Positions 49,270-58,821 of a stretch of 64,000 bases of DNA are shown one piece after another. A model generated the notes under the pieces. That model searched no databases and was not told the DNA's origin. It worked only from the letters and a program-made list of their open reading frames with translations. Origin of the DNA: Scatosoma sp048465415 (GTDB lineage Bacteria > Bacillota > Clostridia > Christensenellales > Borkfalkiaceae); the NCBI GenBank assembly GCA_048465415.1, contig DBFWLO010000009.1:62001-126000 (forward strand), in the 5' to 3' direction. A program made the translations under genes and the position numbers. Each line of letters opens with the position of its first letter. Within the stretch, counting starts at the first letter, position 1.

Positions 49270-50018
49270 CATGGATCTTTCTCGATCCGGCAGCGGAGCC
49301 GGCCCTTGCGGCTCTCGCCCGAAATTTCCGCGAATACGAATCTGCCCTTGCCGCGCACGGCGACGCCGTCGCCGGCTTGGAGTTCACGGGAACAGCGCGT
49401 GCACAGCCGGCCGTTGACGAATACCCGCTCCGCCTCGAAGTACGCTTCCGCGTCGCCGCGAGAAAGACGGTAGACCGCGGCCACCGCGCAGTCGGCGCGC
49501 GGGGAAGAGAGAAAGAAAGTCTCGCTCGTCTTTTCCTTTTTTTCAAAGACCGCCGCACATTCCGAGCGCTCGCATTTCACTTCCGTATGCCGCACGCGCG
49601 TCAGACCTTCCGAAATAAACGTCGCCATACGGCTTACGCAATAGCAATACGCCTCCTCTCCCGCGATGACGACGTCGCCGAGCGTCGAACGTTCGACGCC
49701 GAGATTTAAAAGCGCGCCGAGATAGTCGCGGTGCGTCAAGGGTTCGGCGAATTTTTTATGCGCGGGGGAAATTTTCAGACAGGCGATCGGAAAATCCTCT
49801 TCGTACGGGCACGCGCCGAAACGCGCGATCTGTCGTTCCGCGCCCTCGAAGCCGCCCCAAAGCGTTATGCCCGCGTAACCGATTTCTTTTTCCGCGGCGT
49901 ACAAATACTGGATTTCCGCGAGCGACAGAAAGTCCGTGAACGTATACCTGGCTCCTGTATAAGCTCGTGACGCAAGCTCCGTAAAGCGATTTTTCCACTG
50001 CCGTTCTTCCTCGTTCAC
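49269..50018 (-). CDS. ylmH: YlmH-like S4-domain RNA-binding protein
   Basis: Protein of 249 residues. The N-terminal part (ARYTFTDFLSLAEIQYLYAA, LGALLNLGVERSTLGDVVIA) matches YlmH, and the C-terminal S4 domain is LSRGDAEAYFEAERVFVNGR plus AGDGVAVRGKGRFVFAEI. YlmH relatives bind stalled ribosome/tRNA complexes. Normally it sits in the division cluster with sepF/ylmG/divIVA; here it is alone, overlapping a TtcA-like gene by 4 nt. Confidence 0.9.
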   Translation of the reverse strand: MNEEERQWKNRFTELASRAYTGARYTFTDFLSLAEIQYLYAAEKEIGYAGITLWGGFEGAERQIARFGACPYEEDFPIACLKISPAHKKFAEPLTHRDYLGALLNLGVERSTLGDVVIAGEEAYCYCVSRMATFISEGLTRVRHTEVKCERSECAAVFEKKEKTSETFFLSSPRADCAVAAVYRLSRGDAEAYFEAERVFVNGRLCTRCSRELQAGDGVAVRGKGRFVFAEISGESRKGRLRCRIEKDP

Positions 50019-50875
50019 TCTCTTTTTTCTCCCTCCGTATTTTCAAAGCGTTCCAAAAAGGAATGAACCGCGCCCGCCTGTTTATACTGTGCCATCGTAT
50101 CCAGCTGTACGTTATGGATACTTTGAAAGATATTGTTTTCGACGTTGGGGTTTTCTTTTTTTAATTGTCTTATCAATTCTTTTACTCTTTGACGGGCGGA
50201 GAACGCAGGTTCCGCGGCCGCCGTCGATTCGGTGAATTTACAGGCGCAGGCGATGAAATCGAGGCCGTTCTGTTCTTTCCACTTCAAAATATCCGATTCC
50301 AAAGTACAATAGAGGGGACGAATCAGTTCCATGCCCGCGAAATTCGTACTCCCGATGCGCGGCAGCATGCCCTGGATCTGGCCGCCGTAGAGCATGGCCA
50401 TGAGCGTCGTCTCGATGACGTCGCTCTTATGGTGGCCGAGCGCGATTTTATTGCAGCCGAGTTCTTTCGCTTTCGCATACAAATGCCCCCGCCGCATGCG
50501 CGCGCAGAGATAGCAGGGCGCGTCCGCGCTCGCCGCGTCCGCCGCGGCGAAAATGTCCGTCTCGAAAATTTCGATCGGTATATGCAGAAACGAGGCGTTT
50601 TCTTCGATCTTTTGACGGTTTATTCGGTTATAACCGGGGTCCATGACCAAAAAAACGAGCCCGAACGGTACTTCGCCGTGCCGTTGAAGCTCCTGCATCA
50701 ATTTGGCGAGCAGCATACTGTCCTTACCGCCCGAAATACACACCGCTATTTTATCGCCCGCGTCTATAAGACGGTATTTTTTGATTGCCAGGACGAACGG
50801 CGACCAGAGCTGTTTACGATAAGTCGTGATGATCGAACGTTCTATTCTTTGATACTTTTCCAATTCCTTCGGCAT
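50015..50875 (-). CDS. TtcA-family tRNA sulfurtransferase-like protein
   Basis: PP-loop ATPase of 286 residues. SGGKDSMLLAKLM is the ATP-binding P-loop, a Cys pair sits in DAPCYLCARMRRGHLYAKAK, and GHHKSDVIETTLMAMLYGGQ is the usual TtcA/TilS-like block; a further Cys pair is in FIACACKF. Family members thiolate cytidine-32 of tRNA using an iron-sulfur cluster. Overlaps ylmH by 4 nt, supporting a joint role in translation. Exact tRNA target inferred from family. Confidence 0.9.
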   Translation of the reverse strand: MPKELEKYQRIERSIITTYRKQLWSPFVLAIKKYRLIDAGDKIAVCISGGKDSMLLAKLMQELQRHGEVPFGLVFLVMDPGYNRINRQKIEENASFLHIPIEIFETDIFAAADAASADAPCYLCARMRRGHLYAKAKELGCNKIALGHHKSDVIETTLMAMLYGGQIQGMLPRIGSTNFAGMELIRPLYCTLESDILKWKEQNGLDFIACACKFTESTAAAEPAFSARQRVKELIRQLKKENPNVENNIFQSIHNVQLDTMAQYKQAGAVHSFLERFENTEGEKRE

Positions 50876-50905
50876 TTTCTTTCGTCCTTTTTCCCATTCC
50901 CTTTC

Positions 50906-51649
50906 TTAGAAACCCATTCCGTTTCCGTACACGCCCGTCAGAGCTTTGACGACCTCGCCCGCGGCGATCAGCCCCGCCACGGACGGGACGAAGGCGATAC
51001 TGCCCGGAACCCGGGGTTTATAAACGCCCTCCTCCTTCGCCACCGTCTCCGCGCTCGCCGCAGACATGGGTATCTCTTTCGAATAGACCACTTTCAATTT
51101 TTCGATCCCGTTCTCCCGGCAGAGTCTGCGCATCGCCTTTGCCAAAGGACAGACTTTCGTCGAATAAACGTCCGTTACTTCAAAAGCGGCCGGATCGAGT
51201 TTATTGCCTGCGCCCATACAGCTGACGACGGGCGTTCCCGCTTCGGCACAGGCCTTGACGATGGCGATTTTCCCCGCCAGCGTATCGATCGCGTCTATGA
51301 CGTAATCGTAAACGGAAAAATCGAAATCCGCCGCCGTTTCGGGCAGAAAGAAACAATCGCGGCGGCGCACCACGCAGTCGGGATTTATTTCTCTGATCCG
51401 CTCCTCCATCACTTCCGTTTTCAGTCTGCCCACGGTGGTCGTAAGGGCGATGATCTGGCGGTTGAGATTGGTCGGAGAAACCCGGTCGTTATCCACGAGA
51501 TCGAGAGCGCCTACGCCGCTTCGCGCCAACGCTTCCGCCGCGTAACCGCCCACGCCGCCGATCCCGAACACCGCCACGCGCGAGGTTTGGAGTTTTTCCA
51601 TGCCCGCGGCGCCCAATATGAGTTCTGTGCGGGAAAAAATGTCCGGCAT
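50906..51649 (-). CDS. tcdA: tRNA threonylcarbamoyladenosine dehydratase
   Basis: E1/ThiF-like enzyme of 247 residues. N-terminal SRTELILGAAGMEKLQTSRV, nucleotide site VFGIGGVGGYAAEALARSGV, DNDRVSPTNLNRQIIALTTT, VIDAIDTLAGKIAIV and PGSIAFVPSVAGLIAAGEVV are TcdA-like. It cyclises t6A37 of tRNA to ct6A in the family. ATG 51649 after AAAGGAGAG is preferred to the frame from 51673. Third gene of the tRNA-modification set. Confidence 0.93.
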   Translation of the reverse strand: MPDIFSRTELILGAAGMEKLQTSRVAVFGIGGVGGYAAEALARSGVGALDLVDNDRVSPTNLNRQIIALTTTVGRLKTEVMEERIREINPDCVVRRRDCFFLPETAADFDFSVYDYVIDAIDTLAGKIAIVKACAEAGTPVVSCMGAGNKLDPAAFEVTDVYSTKVCPLAKAMRRLCRENGIEKLKVVYSKEIPMSAASAETVAKEEGVYKPRVPGSIAFVPSVAGLIAAGEVVKALTGVYGNGMGF

Positions 51650-51721
51650 CTTCCATCTCTCCTTTCTTTCCATTATACCAAAGCCGCCCGTTTGCGGTCA
51701 AGCGTTTTTCTTTTCCGCCGG

Positions 51722-52975
51722 TCAGCGAATGATGAGTAATTTTTCCCGCGCTCTCGTCACCGCCGTATACAGCCAGCGGCTGCGTTCGCCGCCGAATGCC
51801 CAGGATTCGTCGAACACGACCGCGAAATCGAATTCCGAGCCCTGCGCTTTATGGCAGGTGACCGCGTAAGCGAATTCAAAGCGGCAGATAGGTTCCTCCG
51901 AAACGGCTTTGAGTTTATGCAGGAGCGCGAAATTGTTTTCGTGCACAATCGTGCCGTCTATGAGCTTCACGGCCCGGTCGCCGTAAGCGTGCGCGTAATA
52001 CCCTTCCGTGAAGATCGCGGTGTCGAAAGGCACGAACACGCCTTCGTCCGCAAAGTCGGCTTTGAAATTCATGCAAGCCAGATAGTCCATGCCCGGCCGA
52101 ATCTCCGTACCCGTACCGATAATGCCGTTGACAAGATGAAAATTTCCGGATTTATCGAGCGGCTTTTCCCAGTCGTTGAGCGTACAGATAAGTTTTTCGC
52201 CCTCCACGGGCAAAAGTTCGTCCTCGGGAATCCCTTTATACGCCCGAAGTTCGCGGTTGAGCGCGGCGCGCGTTTTATTGCGGCCGCATATAATCTGATC
52301 CGCCTTTAAAAATATGCGTTTGCGTTCCCCCGCGGAGAGAAAGCCGCGGGGAACGACGCAGACTTTATCCTCGTAATTTCCGTAGGGGATCGTCTTTCCT
52401 TCGCGAGCCATTGTCGCGACGCGGATAATCGGGTTATCCGCCGCCTGGCGCACGATCTCCGTCAGCATATAGTCGGGATTCTCTAAAAGCCCGCAGGTGC
52501 CGTTGACGGGCGGGAGCTGCGCGTTGTCGCCGCAAAAGAGGCACTTCACCTCGAAACTCAGCAAATCTCTAAGCACGTCCTCGCCGATCATCGACGCCTC
52601 GTCGACGATGATGAGCCGGATCTTTTCGTCGATCTTTTCCTTTTTCGTAAAGCTCAGCGTCTCTTTCTGCACGATTTCCCCGTTTTCGTCCACGTCGAAA
52701 TCGTCTTCGTTGCGGGTATAGATGAGGCTGTGCACCGTCCCCGCCACCGTGCCGTTTTTGATGAGTACGGTCGCGGCTTTGCCCGTCGGCGTCACGAACA
52801 CCGCTTCCACGCCCGCTTTCAAATGCAGCACTTCCCGCACCACGTGATCGATGAGAAAAGTCTTTCCCGTACCGGCATACCCCGACAGCACGAAAACACG
52901 GTTATCCGTGTTGAAAAACCACTCCGTTATTAAGTTTTTCGCGTTCTCCTGGTCGGCGGTCAGTACCTTTTCCAT
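51722..52975 (-). CDS. RecD/Dda-type SF1B DNA helicase
   Basis: Helicase of 417 residues. Walker A LSGYAGTGKTFLIDHVV, FVTPTGKAATVLIKNG (motif Ia), Walker B LIIVDEASMIGEDVLRDLLS, GDNAQLPPVNGTCGLL (motif III), VRQAADNPIIRVA (motif IV region) and motif VI FAYAVTCHKAQGSEFDFAVV then LYTAVTRAREKLLII. It lacks the N-terminal extension of full RecD2 and is nearer in size to phage Dda helicases. 5'-3' unwinding in repair or replication restart is the family role. Confidence 0.93.
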   Translation of the reverse strand: MEKVLTADQENAKNLITEWFFNTDNRVFVLSGYAGTGKTFLIDHVVREVLHLKAGVEAVFVTPTGKAATVLIKNGTVAGTVHSLIYTRNEDDFDVDENGEIVQKETLSFTKKEKIDEKIRLIIVDEASMIGEDVLRDLLSFEVKCLFCGDNAQLPPVNGTCGLLENPDYMLTEIVRQAADNPIIRVATMAREGKTIPYGNYEDKVCVVPRGFLSAGERKRIFLKADQIICGRNKTRAALNRELRAYKGIPEDELLPVEGEKLICTLNDWEKPLDKSGNFHLVNGIIGTGTEIRPGMDYLACMNFKADFADEGVFVPFDTAIFTEGYYAHAYGDRAVKLIDGTIVHENNFALLHKLKAVSEEPICRFEFAYAVTCHKAQGSEFDFAVVFDESWAFGGERSRWLYTAVTRAREKLLIIR

Positions 52976-53073
52976 AGCGTTATTATTATAACATATTTCC
53001 CCGTAAATGGCAAGAACTTATCAAACATTTGTTTGCGTTTTTTTATCGATTTTATCCGCGGCGGCGAGCGCGC

Positions 53074-53116
53074 AAAAAACGGGCCGCAGACGGGGTGATT
53101 CGCTCCGCCTACGGCC
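53074..53116 (-). terminator. Terminator of the 53135 gene
   Basis: Twelve-pair GC-rich stem (GGCCGTAGGCGG with its partner ending CTGCGGCC), followed by six T on the minus strand. Confidence 0.8.
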
Positions 53117-53134
53117 TTGTTTTCAAAGAATTAT

Positions 53135-53551
53135 TTATTTTTGCACGAATTTCATCATCAGCATCTTTCCGCCGTAACGTACGGAGAGATCGATCTTTCC
53201 TTTATGGACGGCAAAATCTTTTTTCTTCTCCACGCCCGCGATATCCGCGTAGACGGTCAGGGTATTCGTTTTCGTATCGTAAGAGTATTTCGCTTCGACG
53301 ACGTTTCTTTTGCCGTTTTTTTCTTTATAGAGCAGTTTGAGTTCCCCTTCGGGCATCAGTTCCAGGCGCACGTAATCGAATCTGTCCGTTTTCTCTTCGT
53401 CGCCGAAGTAGATTTCCTCACATTCGTAAGTGCCGAGATAGGGTTCCGCAACCTCTTTCAATCCGCCCAAAGAAGCGACGTTCAACAGAAGCGGCGAAAG
53501 GACTGCAACCGAGCAAATCGCCGCGCTTTTCAATGTGATCTGCTTTTTCAT
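53135..53551 (-). CDS. Exported protein of unknown function
   Basis: Protein of 138 residues with a short signal peptide (MKKQITLKSAAICSVAVLSP). The mature part is a small beta-rich domain with alternating strands: YLGTYECEEIYFGDEEKTDR, LMPEGELKLLYKEKNGKRNV, AKYSYDTKTNTLTVYADIAG, KIDLSVRYGGKMLMMKFVQ. This looks like a lipocalin/META-like 'cost of ligand' barrel of the type seen in uncharacterised Clostridia proteins, but no family is certain. Own terminator downstream. Confidence 0.8.
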   Translation of the reverse strand: MKKQITLKSAAICSVAVLSPLLLNVASLGGLKEVAEPYLGTYECEEIYFGDEEKTDRFDYVRLELMPEGELKLLYKEKNGKRNVVEAKYSYDTKTNTLTVYADIAGVEKKKDFAVHKGKIDLSVRYGGKMLMMKFVQK

Positions 53552-53581
53552 GTATTTGAGTATGCGCGCCTTCGCGGAAAT

Positions 53582-54073
53582 TTATGCATGACGGCGGCGC
53601 CTACGAACGATTTTTAAAACGATCCAAAACAGAAACAAGGCGAACAGAAAGCCGCACAACGCGCCCGAAATATCGATCCCCACGTCGGAAAACTGCGGAC
53701 TTCTTCCCTCGGGAATGAATTGCAGGCCTTCGTCGCAAAAGGGCACGACGATTGCCGCCGCGAGAGGAATGATAAAAAACTTTCTGCGGCGGGTATAGGA
53801 AAGGCAGGTGAAAAAGAGCAGAAAACCGAGCAGCGCGTACTCGGAAAAATGCGCCGCTTTGCGAATGAAATGCCCGCTGATCTGGGGCGCGTGTTCCGCA
53901 AAGACCGCGTCTAAGAGATTTTGCAGAAATTTGCGTACGGTCGAGCTTTGTGCGGAAGACTCAGAGGCGTTTTTCAGGGAATTGGAAAATATCCAGCCGA
54001 TGAAAAGGAGCGTCGAAAGAGTCAGCGCCGCGCGCAGCACATATCGCCAAATCCGCCGATTTTTTTCGTTCAT
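53582..54073 (-). CDS. VanZ-like membrane protein
   Basis: Membrane protein of 163 residues with about four TM segments. VanZ features: HFIRKAAHFSEYALLGFLLF and the DEGLQFIPEGRSPQFSDVGI then DISGALCGFLF block. ATG 54073 (MNEKNRR) chosen; a TTG at 54118 would extend it by 15 residues. VanZ relatives alter sensitivity to glycopeptides/lipoglycopeptides; the ordinary role is unknown. It follows a CpsB-like gene by 41 bp. Confidence 0.88.
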   Translation of the reverse strand: MNEKNRRIWRYVLRAALTLSTLLFIGWIFSNSLKNASESSAQSSTVRKFLQNLLDAVFAEHAPQISGHFIRKAAHFSEYALLGFLLFFTCLSYTRRRKFFIIPLAAAIVVPFCDEGLQFIPEGRSPQFSDVGIDISGALCGFLFALFLFWIVLKIVRRRRRHA

Positions 54074-54114
54074 CTCGTACCTGTGTCCTCCCTTTTTCCG
54101 TCGAATGCGGCGGT

Positions 54115-54873
54115 TCAATAATAGACGCCGAAGATTTTCTTGACGGGCTTCGTTTTTTCGCGCCTGACCGGTCTGTCTTCGAGCAGAGCGCGCATGTTTG
54201 CCTGGATCTGTTCAAACGACGCGGAAAAGCCTTCCGTTTCGATCGCTTCTTTCGCTTGCGTATAAGAAGCGGGGCTTCTTTCGCCCATGTTATGAGTATC
54301 CGTACCGATACAATCGACAAGGCCGTGTTTTAAAAGCGCAAAGGCCATATTTTTGCTGTTCTTTTCCACAAACGCCGCCGCGTTTACCTGCAACAGGCAG
54401 CCCAGGTCTTTGAGCGCAGACAGGAGCGAAGGCTTTTTTCGCGCTTCGTTATAGCGCTCTACGTGCGCGATGACGGGCACGTAATCGGTGTCGGCGATAA
54501 ATTCCGAGATCCGGCGCCAAAGGCCTTTATCCCAGGCGGAAGTGAAAGGAAGTTCCGTGAGGATATAACGGGTATCGCCGATGGCCAGGGAGCAGAGCGA
54601 ATCGTTGGCGGCCGCCATCTGTTTGGCAAAGTGCACTTCCGCGCCGAGATATGTCTCCATACCGGCGGGCACGAGGTCTTTGATTTTGTCGAAAGCCGCC
54701 GCCCGCGCTTCTAAAAACTGCTTGGGACTGCGCTTTCTGCCGTAATAGTGAGAGGTGAACACGACGGTGTTCACGCCCTGCGAGCTCAGGTTTTCCAGTT
54801 GTCTTTGCGAAACGCCCTTATCCGATGCTCCGTCGTCGATTTCGGGTAAAATATGGGTATGCAAATCAATCAT
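54115..54873 (-). CDS. CpsB/YwqE-type tyrosine-protein phosphatase (PHP)
   Basis: PHP-domain metalloenzyme of 252 residues. Metal ligands are in IDLHTHILPEIDDGASD (HxH), FTSHYYGRKRSPKQFLEARA, the AHVERYNE block and CIGTDTHNMGERSP (final DxH). The family dephosphorylates bacterial tyrosine kinases and controls capsule or exopolysaccharide synthesis; no capsule genes are in the window. ATG 54873 (MIDLHTH) is the natural start; upstream codons to 54927 have no ribosome site. Adjacent VanZ gene suggests an envelope role. Confidence 0.9.
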   Translation of the reverse strand: MIDLHTHILPEIDDGASDKGVSQRQLENLSSQGVNTVVFTSHYYGRKRSPKQFLEARAAAFDKIKDLVPAGMETYLGAEVHFAKQMAAANDSLCSLAIGDTRYILTELPFTSAWDKGLWRRISEFIADTDYVPVIAHVERYNEARKKPSLLSALKDLGCLLQVNAAAFVEKNSKNMAFALLKHGLVDCIGTDTHNMGERSPASYTQAKEAIETEGFSASFEQIQANMRALLEDRPVRREKTKPVKKIFGVYY

Positions 54874-55078
54874 TTCTTTTTTCCGACTTTTCGGTATTTT
54901 GGCCGAACAACACCGTCCTCGGCACAAAAAGCCGACTTTCTCCTTTTCTCAATTCTCCGTTTTTCCGCCGCCGGCACCCTCGGCGACGGACTATTTTCTT
55001 TAAAGTAGGTTCTTATTCTCTGTACTTTTTAAGGTTCTTATTTTTTCCGTTTCTTCGCGCCGGGCGCGGAAGTTTTGC

Positions 55079-58000
55079 TTATTTGAAATACTTCACCCCG
55101 CTTTCAAAAATCTTCATATCAAAGTTGCCCTCGACGTTTTTATAGAGATTTTCGCCTATGCGTTCGGCGTGCCCCATCTTGCCGAATACCCGGCCGTCGG
55201 GAGAAGTGATGCCTTCGATCGCCCACATCGAGCCGTTGGGGTTATACGGGGAAATCATTGTCGGTTTGCCCGAAAGATCGGCGTACTGGGTGGCGATCTG
55301 TCCGTTTTTACGCATTTTTTCCAGTTCCGCCGCGGGCGCTACGATCTTGCCTTCGCCGTGGGAAACGGGTACTTTATAGACTTCCCCGACCTTACAGGCG
55401 GAGAGCCAGGGCGAAAGATCGGACGCGACACGGACGTCCACGATCGTCGAAACGTGCCGGGAAATGTTGTTATAGGTCAAGGTCGGGGAGTGCTCCGTCA
55501 GTTCCGTCACTTTGCCGTACGGGACGAGGCCGAGCTTGACGAGCGCCTGAAAGCCGTTGCAGATGCCCAGAATCAGGCCGTCGCGCTTTTGGAGAAGCGC
55601 TTCGATCTGTTCGGCGATATACGGATTGCGGAAGGTGGTGGCGATGAATTTGCCGCTGCCGTCCGGTTCGTCGCCGCCCGAAAAGCCGCCGGGAAAGGCG
55701 ATGATGTTCGCCCGCGCGATCGCTGCCACGATCGCGTTGACGCTTTCCTCAATGTCCGAGGCGCTGCGGTTTTTCACGACGACGATCTCCGGCTCCGCGC
55801 CCGCGAGACGGAACTTACGCGCCGTGTCCAGCTCGCAGTTGGTGCCGGGGAACACGGGAATAAAGACGCGCGGTTTCGCGACCTTCGTCGCTATGTTCCG
55901 ATATTTCCGTTCCGCGTAAAAATCGCAGTTTCCCGCATTCCCCGCCGCGGGTGCGGTCGTAGAGAATACGCTTTCGAGCGGGGACAGGTACGCGTTCGCC
56001 GCGTCTTCGAGCGCGACGCTCTCGCCGCCGCAGACAAACCGGCCGTCCGTTTTCGCTTCGCCGATATAGTGTTTCGTCTTTACGCCGAACGCCTTTTCGT
56101 CACGCAAGGCGACGATCAGATCGCCGTAAGCCTCCCGATAGAGTTCTTCCGCGCTTTGCGCGAACGCGAAGCCGAGCTCGTTGCCCAGGCAGCTCTTGAC
56201 GACCGCCGCGCCGACGCCGCCGTTTTCCGCAACCGTCGCAAAACTAATATTCCCGCTCCCGATATTTTTATGCACTTCCGCATATACGGCTTTTAAAGCT
56301 TCAAAATCGGGCATGGATTGATCGTCCTTAGGTACGGGGATATGCCAGAGCCGTTCGCCGCCTTTTAAAACGTTGGTGACGAGCGCGCTCGCCTTTGCCG
56401 GCGCGAGCGCGAAGGAAATGAGCGTGGGCGGGACGTGGATATTCTCGAAGGTGCCGCTCATGCTGTCCTTGCCGCCGATAGCGCCGAGGCTAAGGCCGAT
56501 CTGCGCGTAGAGGGCGCCGAGGAGCGCGCTCGCGGGCTTGCCCCAGACCTTCGCGTCCGGCGTCATTCTTTCAAAAAATTCCTGCAAGGTCAAACGGATA
56601 TCCCGATAATCCGCGCCCGTCGCCACGACTTTCGAGACGGAAGCGACGATCGAATACACCGCGCCCGCGAAGGGACTCGTCTCCATGAGACGTGGAGAAT
56701 AGCCGTAAGCGGAGACGGTGCACACGTCCGTCTCTCCGCCGCAGATTTTCGCGGCCATCGCGATGGCGGGAGTATGCTGGGTTTTACCCCCCCAGGGCAT
56801 ATACACGCTGCGCGCGCCGATTGTGGAATCAAAGGTTTCCGAAAGTCCTTTTTTCGCGCAGACGTTGAGATCGGACAAGACTTTTTTCGTCTCCTCCGCA
56901 AAACGGACATTCTTCTTTTCATCGAACCAATGGGTTACGGGATCGGAAATTTCCGCGTCCGCGGTCTGTTTGACGCCGTTGGTATTGAGAAATTCGCGGG
57001 AGATGTCGACGATGGAGCGGCCCTTAAAAAGCATTTTCATTCTGCCCGTATCCGTGACGACGGCCACCGGAGTGGCGCTGAGATTTTCCTCCGCCGCCAA
57101 AGCGACGAACGCGGCGACTTCTTTTTCGTCCACGACCACCGCCATGCGTTCCTGGGATTCGGAAATCGCGAGTTCGGTGCCCGAAAGTCCTTCGTATTTT
57201 TTAGGGACTTTATCGAGATCGATCGTTAAGCCGTCCGCGAGTTCGCCGATTGCTACCGATACGCCTCCCGCGCCGAAATCGTTACATTTTTTGATTCTGC
57301 GGGTAGCTTCGCGGTTGAGGAAAAGCCTTTGCAATTTTCTTTCCGTCAGAGGATTGCCCTTCTGCACTTCCGCGCCGCAGGTCTCCACCGAGTGCGCGTC
57401 GTGCGCCTTAGAGGAACCGGTCGCGCCGCCGCAGCCGTCACGCCCCGTTTCGCCGCCTAAAAGTATGACGACGTCGCCCGCTTTCGGGGCTTCGCGATAG
57501 ACCATATCCCGCCTCGCGCCGCCGACGACGAAGCCCGTTTCGAGGCGCTTCGCCTTATAGCCCTCGTGGTACACCTCGTCCACAATCCCCGTCGCGAGGC
57601 CGATCTGGTTGCCGTAGGAGGAAAAACCCGCCGCCGCCCTTTGCGTGATCGCGCGCTGGGGCAGTTTGCCGGCGAGCGTATCTTCGAGCTTTTCCCGGGG
57701 ATCGGAAGCGCCCGTCACCCGCATCGCCTGATACACGTATGTGCGGCCGCTGAGCGGATCGCGGATCGCGCCGCCGAGGCAGGTCGCCGCGCCGCCGAAC
57801 GGTTCGATTTCCGTGGGGTGATTATGCGTCTCGTTCTTGAACATGACGAGATATTTTTCCGTCTTGCCGTCGATCTCGGCGTCGATACAGATCGAACAGG
57901 CGTTAATTTCGTCGGAAATATCGAGATTGTCGAGTTTTCCGTCCTTCTTCAACTTCTTCGCGGCGATCGTCGCGAGATCCATCAGGCAGGGATATTTATC

Positions 58001-58780
58001 CGGCCGCTTGCCGTTGATTTCCGCGTACAGATCCTCGTAAAGATGATACGCTTTCTCTACGGAACGGTTTTCCGACGTGATTGTGATGTTTTTCAGTTCC
58101 GTCGCAAACGTGGTATGGCGGCAGTGATCCGACCAATAGGTGTCGATGACTTTAAGTTCCGTCTCGGTGGGATCGCGGCCTTCTTTTTGGAAATAGTCGC
58201 GCACGAAAACGAGGTCCGCCGCGCTCATGGCAAAGCCGATCTTTTTATGATAAGCGGCGATCTCTGTCTCGGACATTCCCGTAAAGCCCGTCACGTCGGC
58301 CACATCCGCGCTTTGCAGCGTTTCCCGGACCAGCGTCCGCGGTTTTTCGAGCGTCACTTCCTCGCTTTCCACGGGGTTGATGAGATGCTTCTTGACGGCG
58401 GCGAGCTCTTCGTCCGTGATGCCTTTCACCGCGTATACCTTCGCGCATTTGACGAGCGGGCGGGATTTTTTTGTCAGCAGCTGCACGCACTGCGCCGCGC
58501 TGTCCGCGCGCTGGTCGTATTGCCCCGTCAGATAACTGACGGCGAAAACCTTATAGTCTTTGGGAATTTCTATCTTTTCGAGATATACGTTATCCACGGG
58601 CGGTTCGGAAAACACCGTGCCGAGCGCGGACTTTAATTCCGCTTCGCTCAATCCTTCCACGTCGTAGCGAAGGATCAGCCGGAAGTCCTCCGTGTCGATA
58701 TTGAGCAGCGTCTTGATGTCCGACGCTTCTTTTTTCGCCTGGACGTTGTCCTTTTTTTCCACAAAAATTCTGTAAATCAT
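55079..58780 (-). CDS. purL: Phosphoribosylformylglycinamidine synthase (fused PurL-PurQ)
   Basis: Single-chain enzyme of 1233 residues of the Clostridia type, making FGAM from FGAR, glutamine and ATP. PurS-like N-terminus, synthetase halves with TYWSDHCRHTTFATEL, MFKNETHNHPTEIEPFGGAA, the GMGxxN-like GGIGGKDSMSGTFENIHV region, then a C-terminal glutaminase with Cys in DGLILGICNGFQALVKLGLV and His in VPVSHGEGKIVA. No separate purQ or purS is needed. Downstream of purD in the purine operon, 41 bp gap. Confidence 0.97.
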   Translation of the reverse strand: MIYRIFVEKKDNVQAKKEASDIKTLLNIDTEDFRLILRYDVEGLSEAELKSALGTVFSEPPVDNVYLEKIEIPKDYKVFAVSYLTGQYDQRADSAAQCVQLLTKKSRPLVKCAKVYAVKGITDEELAAVKKHLINPVESEEVTLEKPRTLVRETLQSADVADVTGFTGMSETEIAAYHKKIGFAMSAADLVFVRDYFQKEGRDPTETELKVIDTYWSDHCRHTTFATELKNITITSENRSVEKAYHLYEDLYAEINGKRPDKYPCLMDLATIAAKKLKKDGKLDNLDISDEINACSICIDAEIDGKTEKYLVMFKNETHNHPTEIEPFGGAATCLGGAIRDPLSGRTYVYQAMRVTGASDPREKLEDTLAGKLPQRAITQRAAAGFSSYGNQIGLATGIVDEVYHEGYKAKRLETGFVVGGARRDMVYREAPKAGDVVILLGGETGRDGCGGATGSSKAHDAHSVETCGAEVQKGNPLTERKLQRLFLNREATRRIKKCNDFGAGGVSVAIGELADGLTIDLDKVPKKYEGLSGTELAISESQERMAVVVDEKEVAAFVALAAEENLSATPVAVVTDTGRMKMLFKGRSIVDISREFLNTNGVKQTADAEISDPVTHWFDEKKNVRFAEETKKVLSDLNVCAKKGLSETFDSTIGARSVYMPWGGKTQHTPAIAMAAKICGGETDVCTVSAYGYSPRLMETSPFAGAVYSIVASVSKVVATGADYRDIRLTLQEFFERMTPDAKVWGKPASALLGALYAQIGLSLGAIGGKDSMSGTFENIHVPPTLISFALAPAKASALVTNVLKGGERLWHIPVPKDDQSMPDFEALKAVYAEVHKNIGSGNISFATVAENGGVGAAVVKSCLGNELGFAFAQSAEELYREAYGDLIVALRDEKAFGVKTKHYIGEAKTDGRFVCGGESVALEDAANAYLSPLESVFSTTAPAAGNAGNCDFYAERKYRNIATKVAKPRVFIPVFPGTNCELDTARKFRLAGAEPEIVVVKNRSASDIEESVNAIVAAIARANIIAFPGGFSGGDEPDGSGKFIATTFRNPYIAEQIEALLQKRDGLILGICNGFQALVKLGLVPYGKVTELTEHSPTLTYNNISRHVSTIVDVRVASDLSPWLSACKVGEVYKVPVSHGEGKIVAPAAELEKMRKNGQIATQYADLSGKPTMISPYNPNGSMWAIEGITSPDGRVFGKMGHAERIGENLYKNVEGNFDMKIFESGVKYFK

Positions 58781-58821
58781 AGTACTCCTCGTTTTTCAAA
58801 CCTCTTCCGTTCTGCGCCCGG

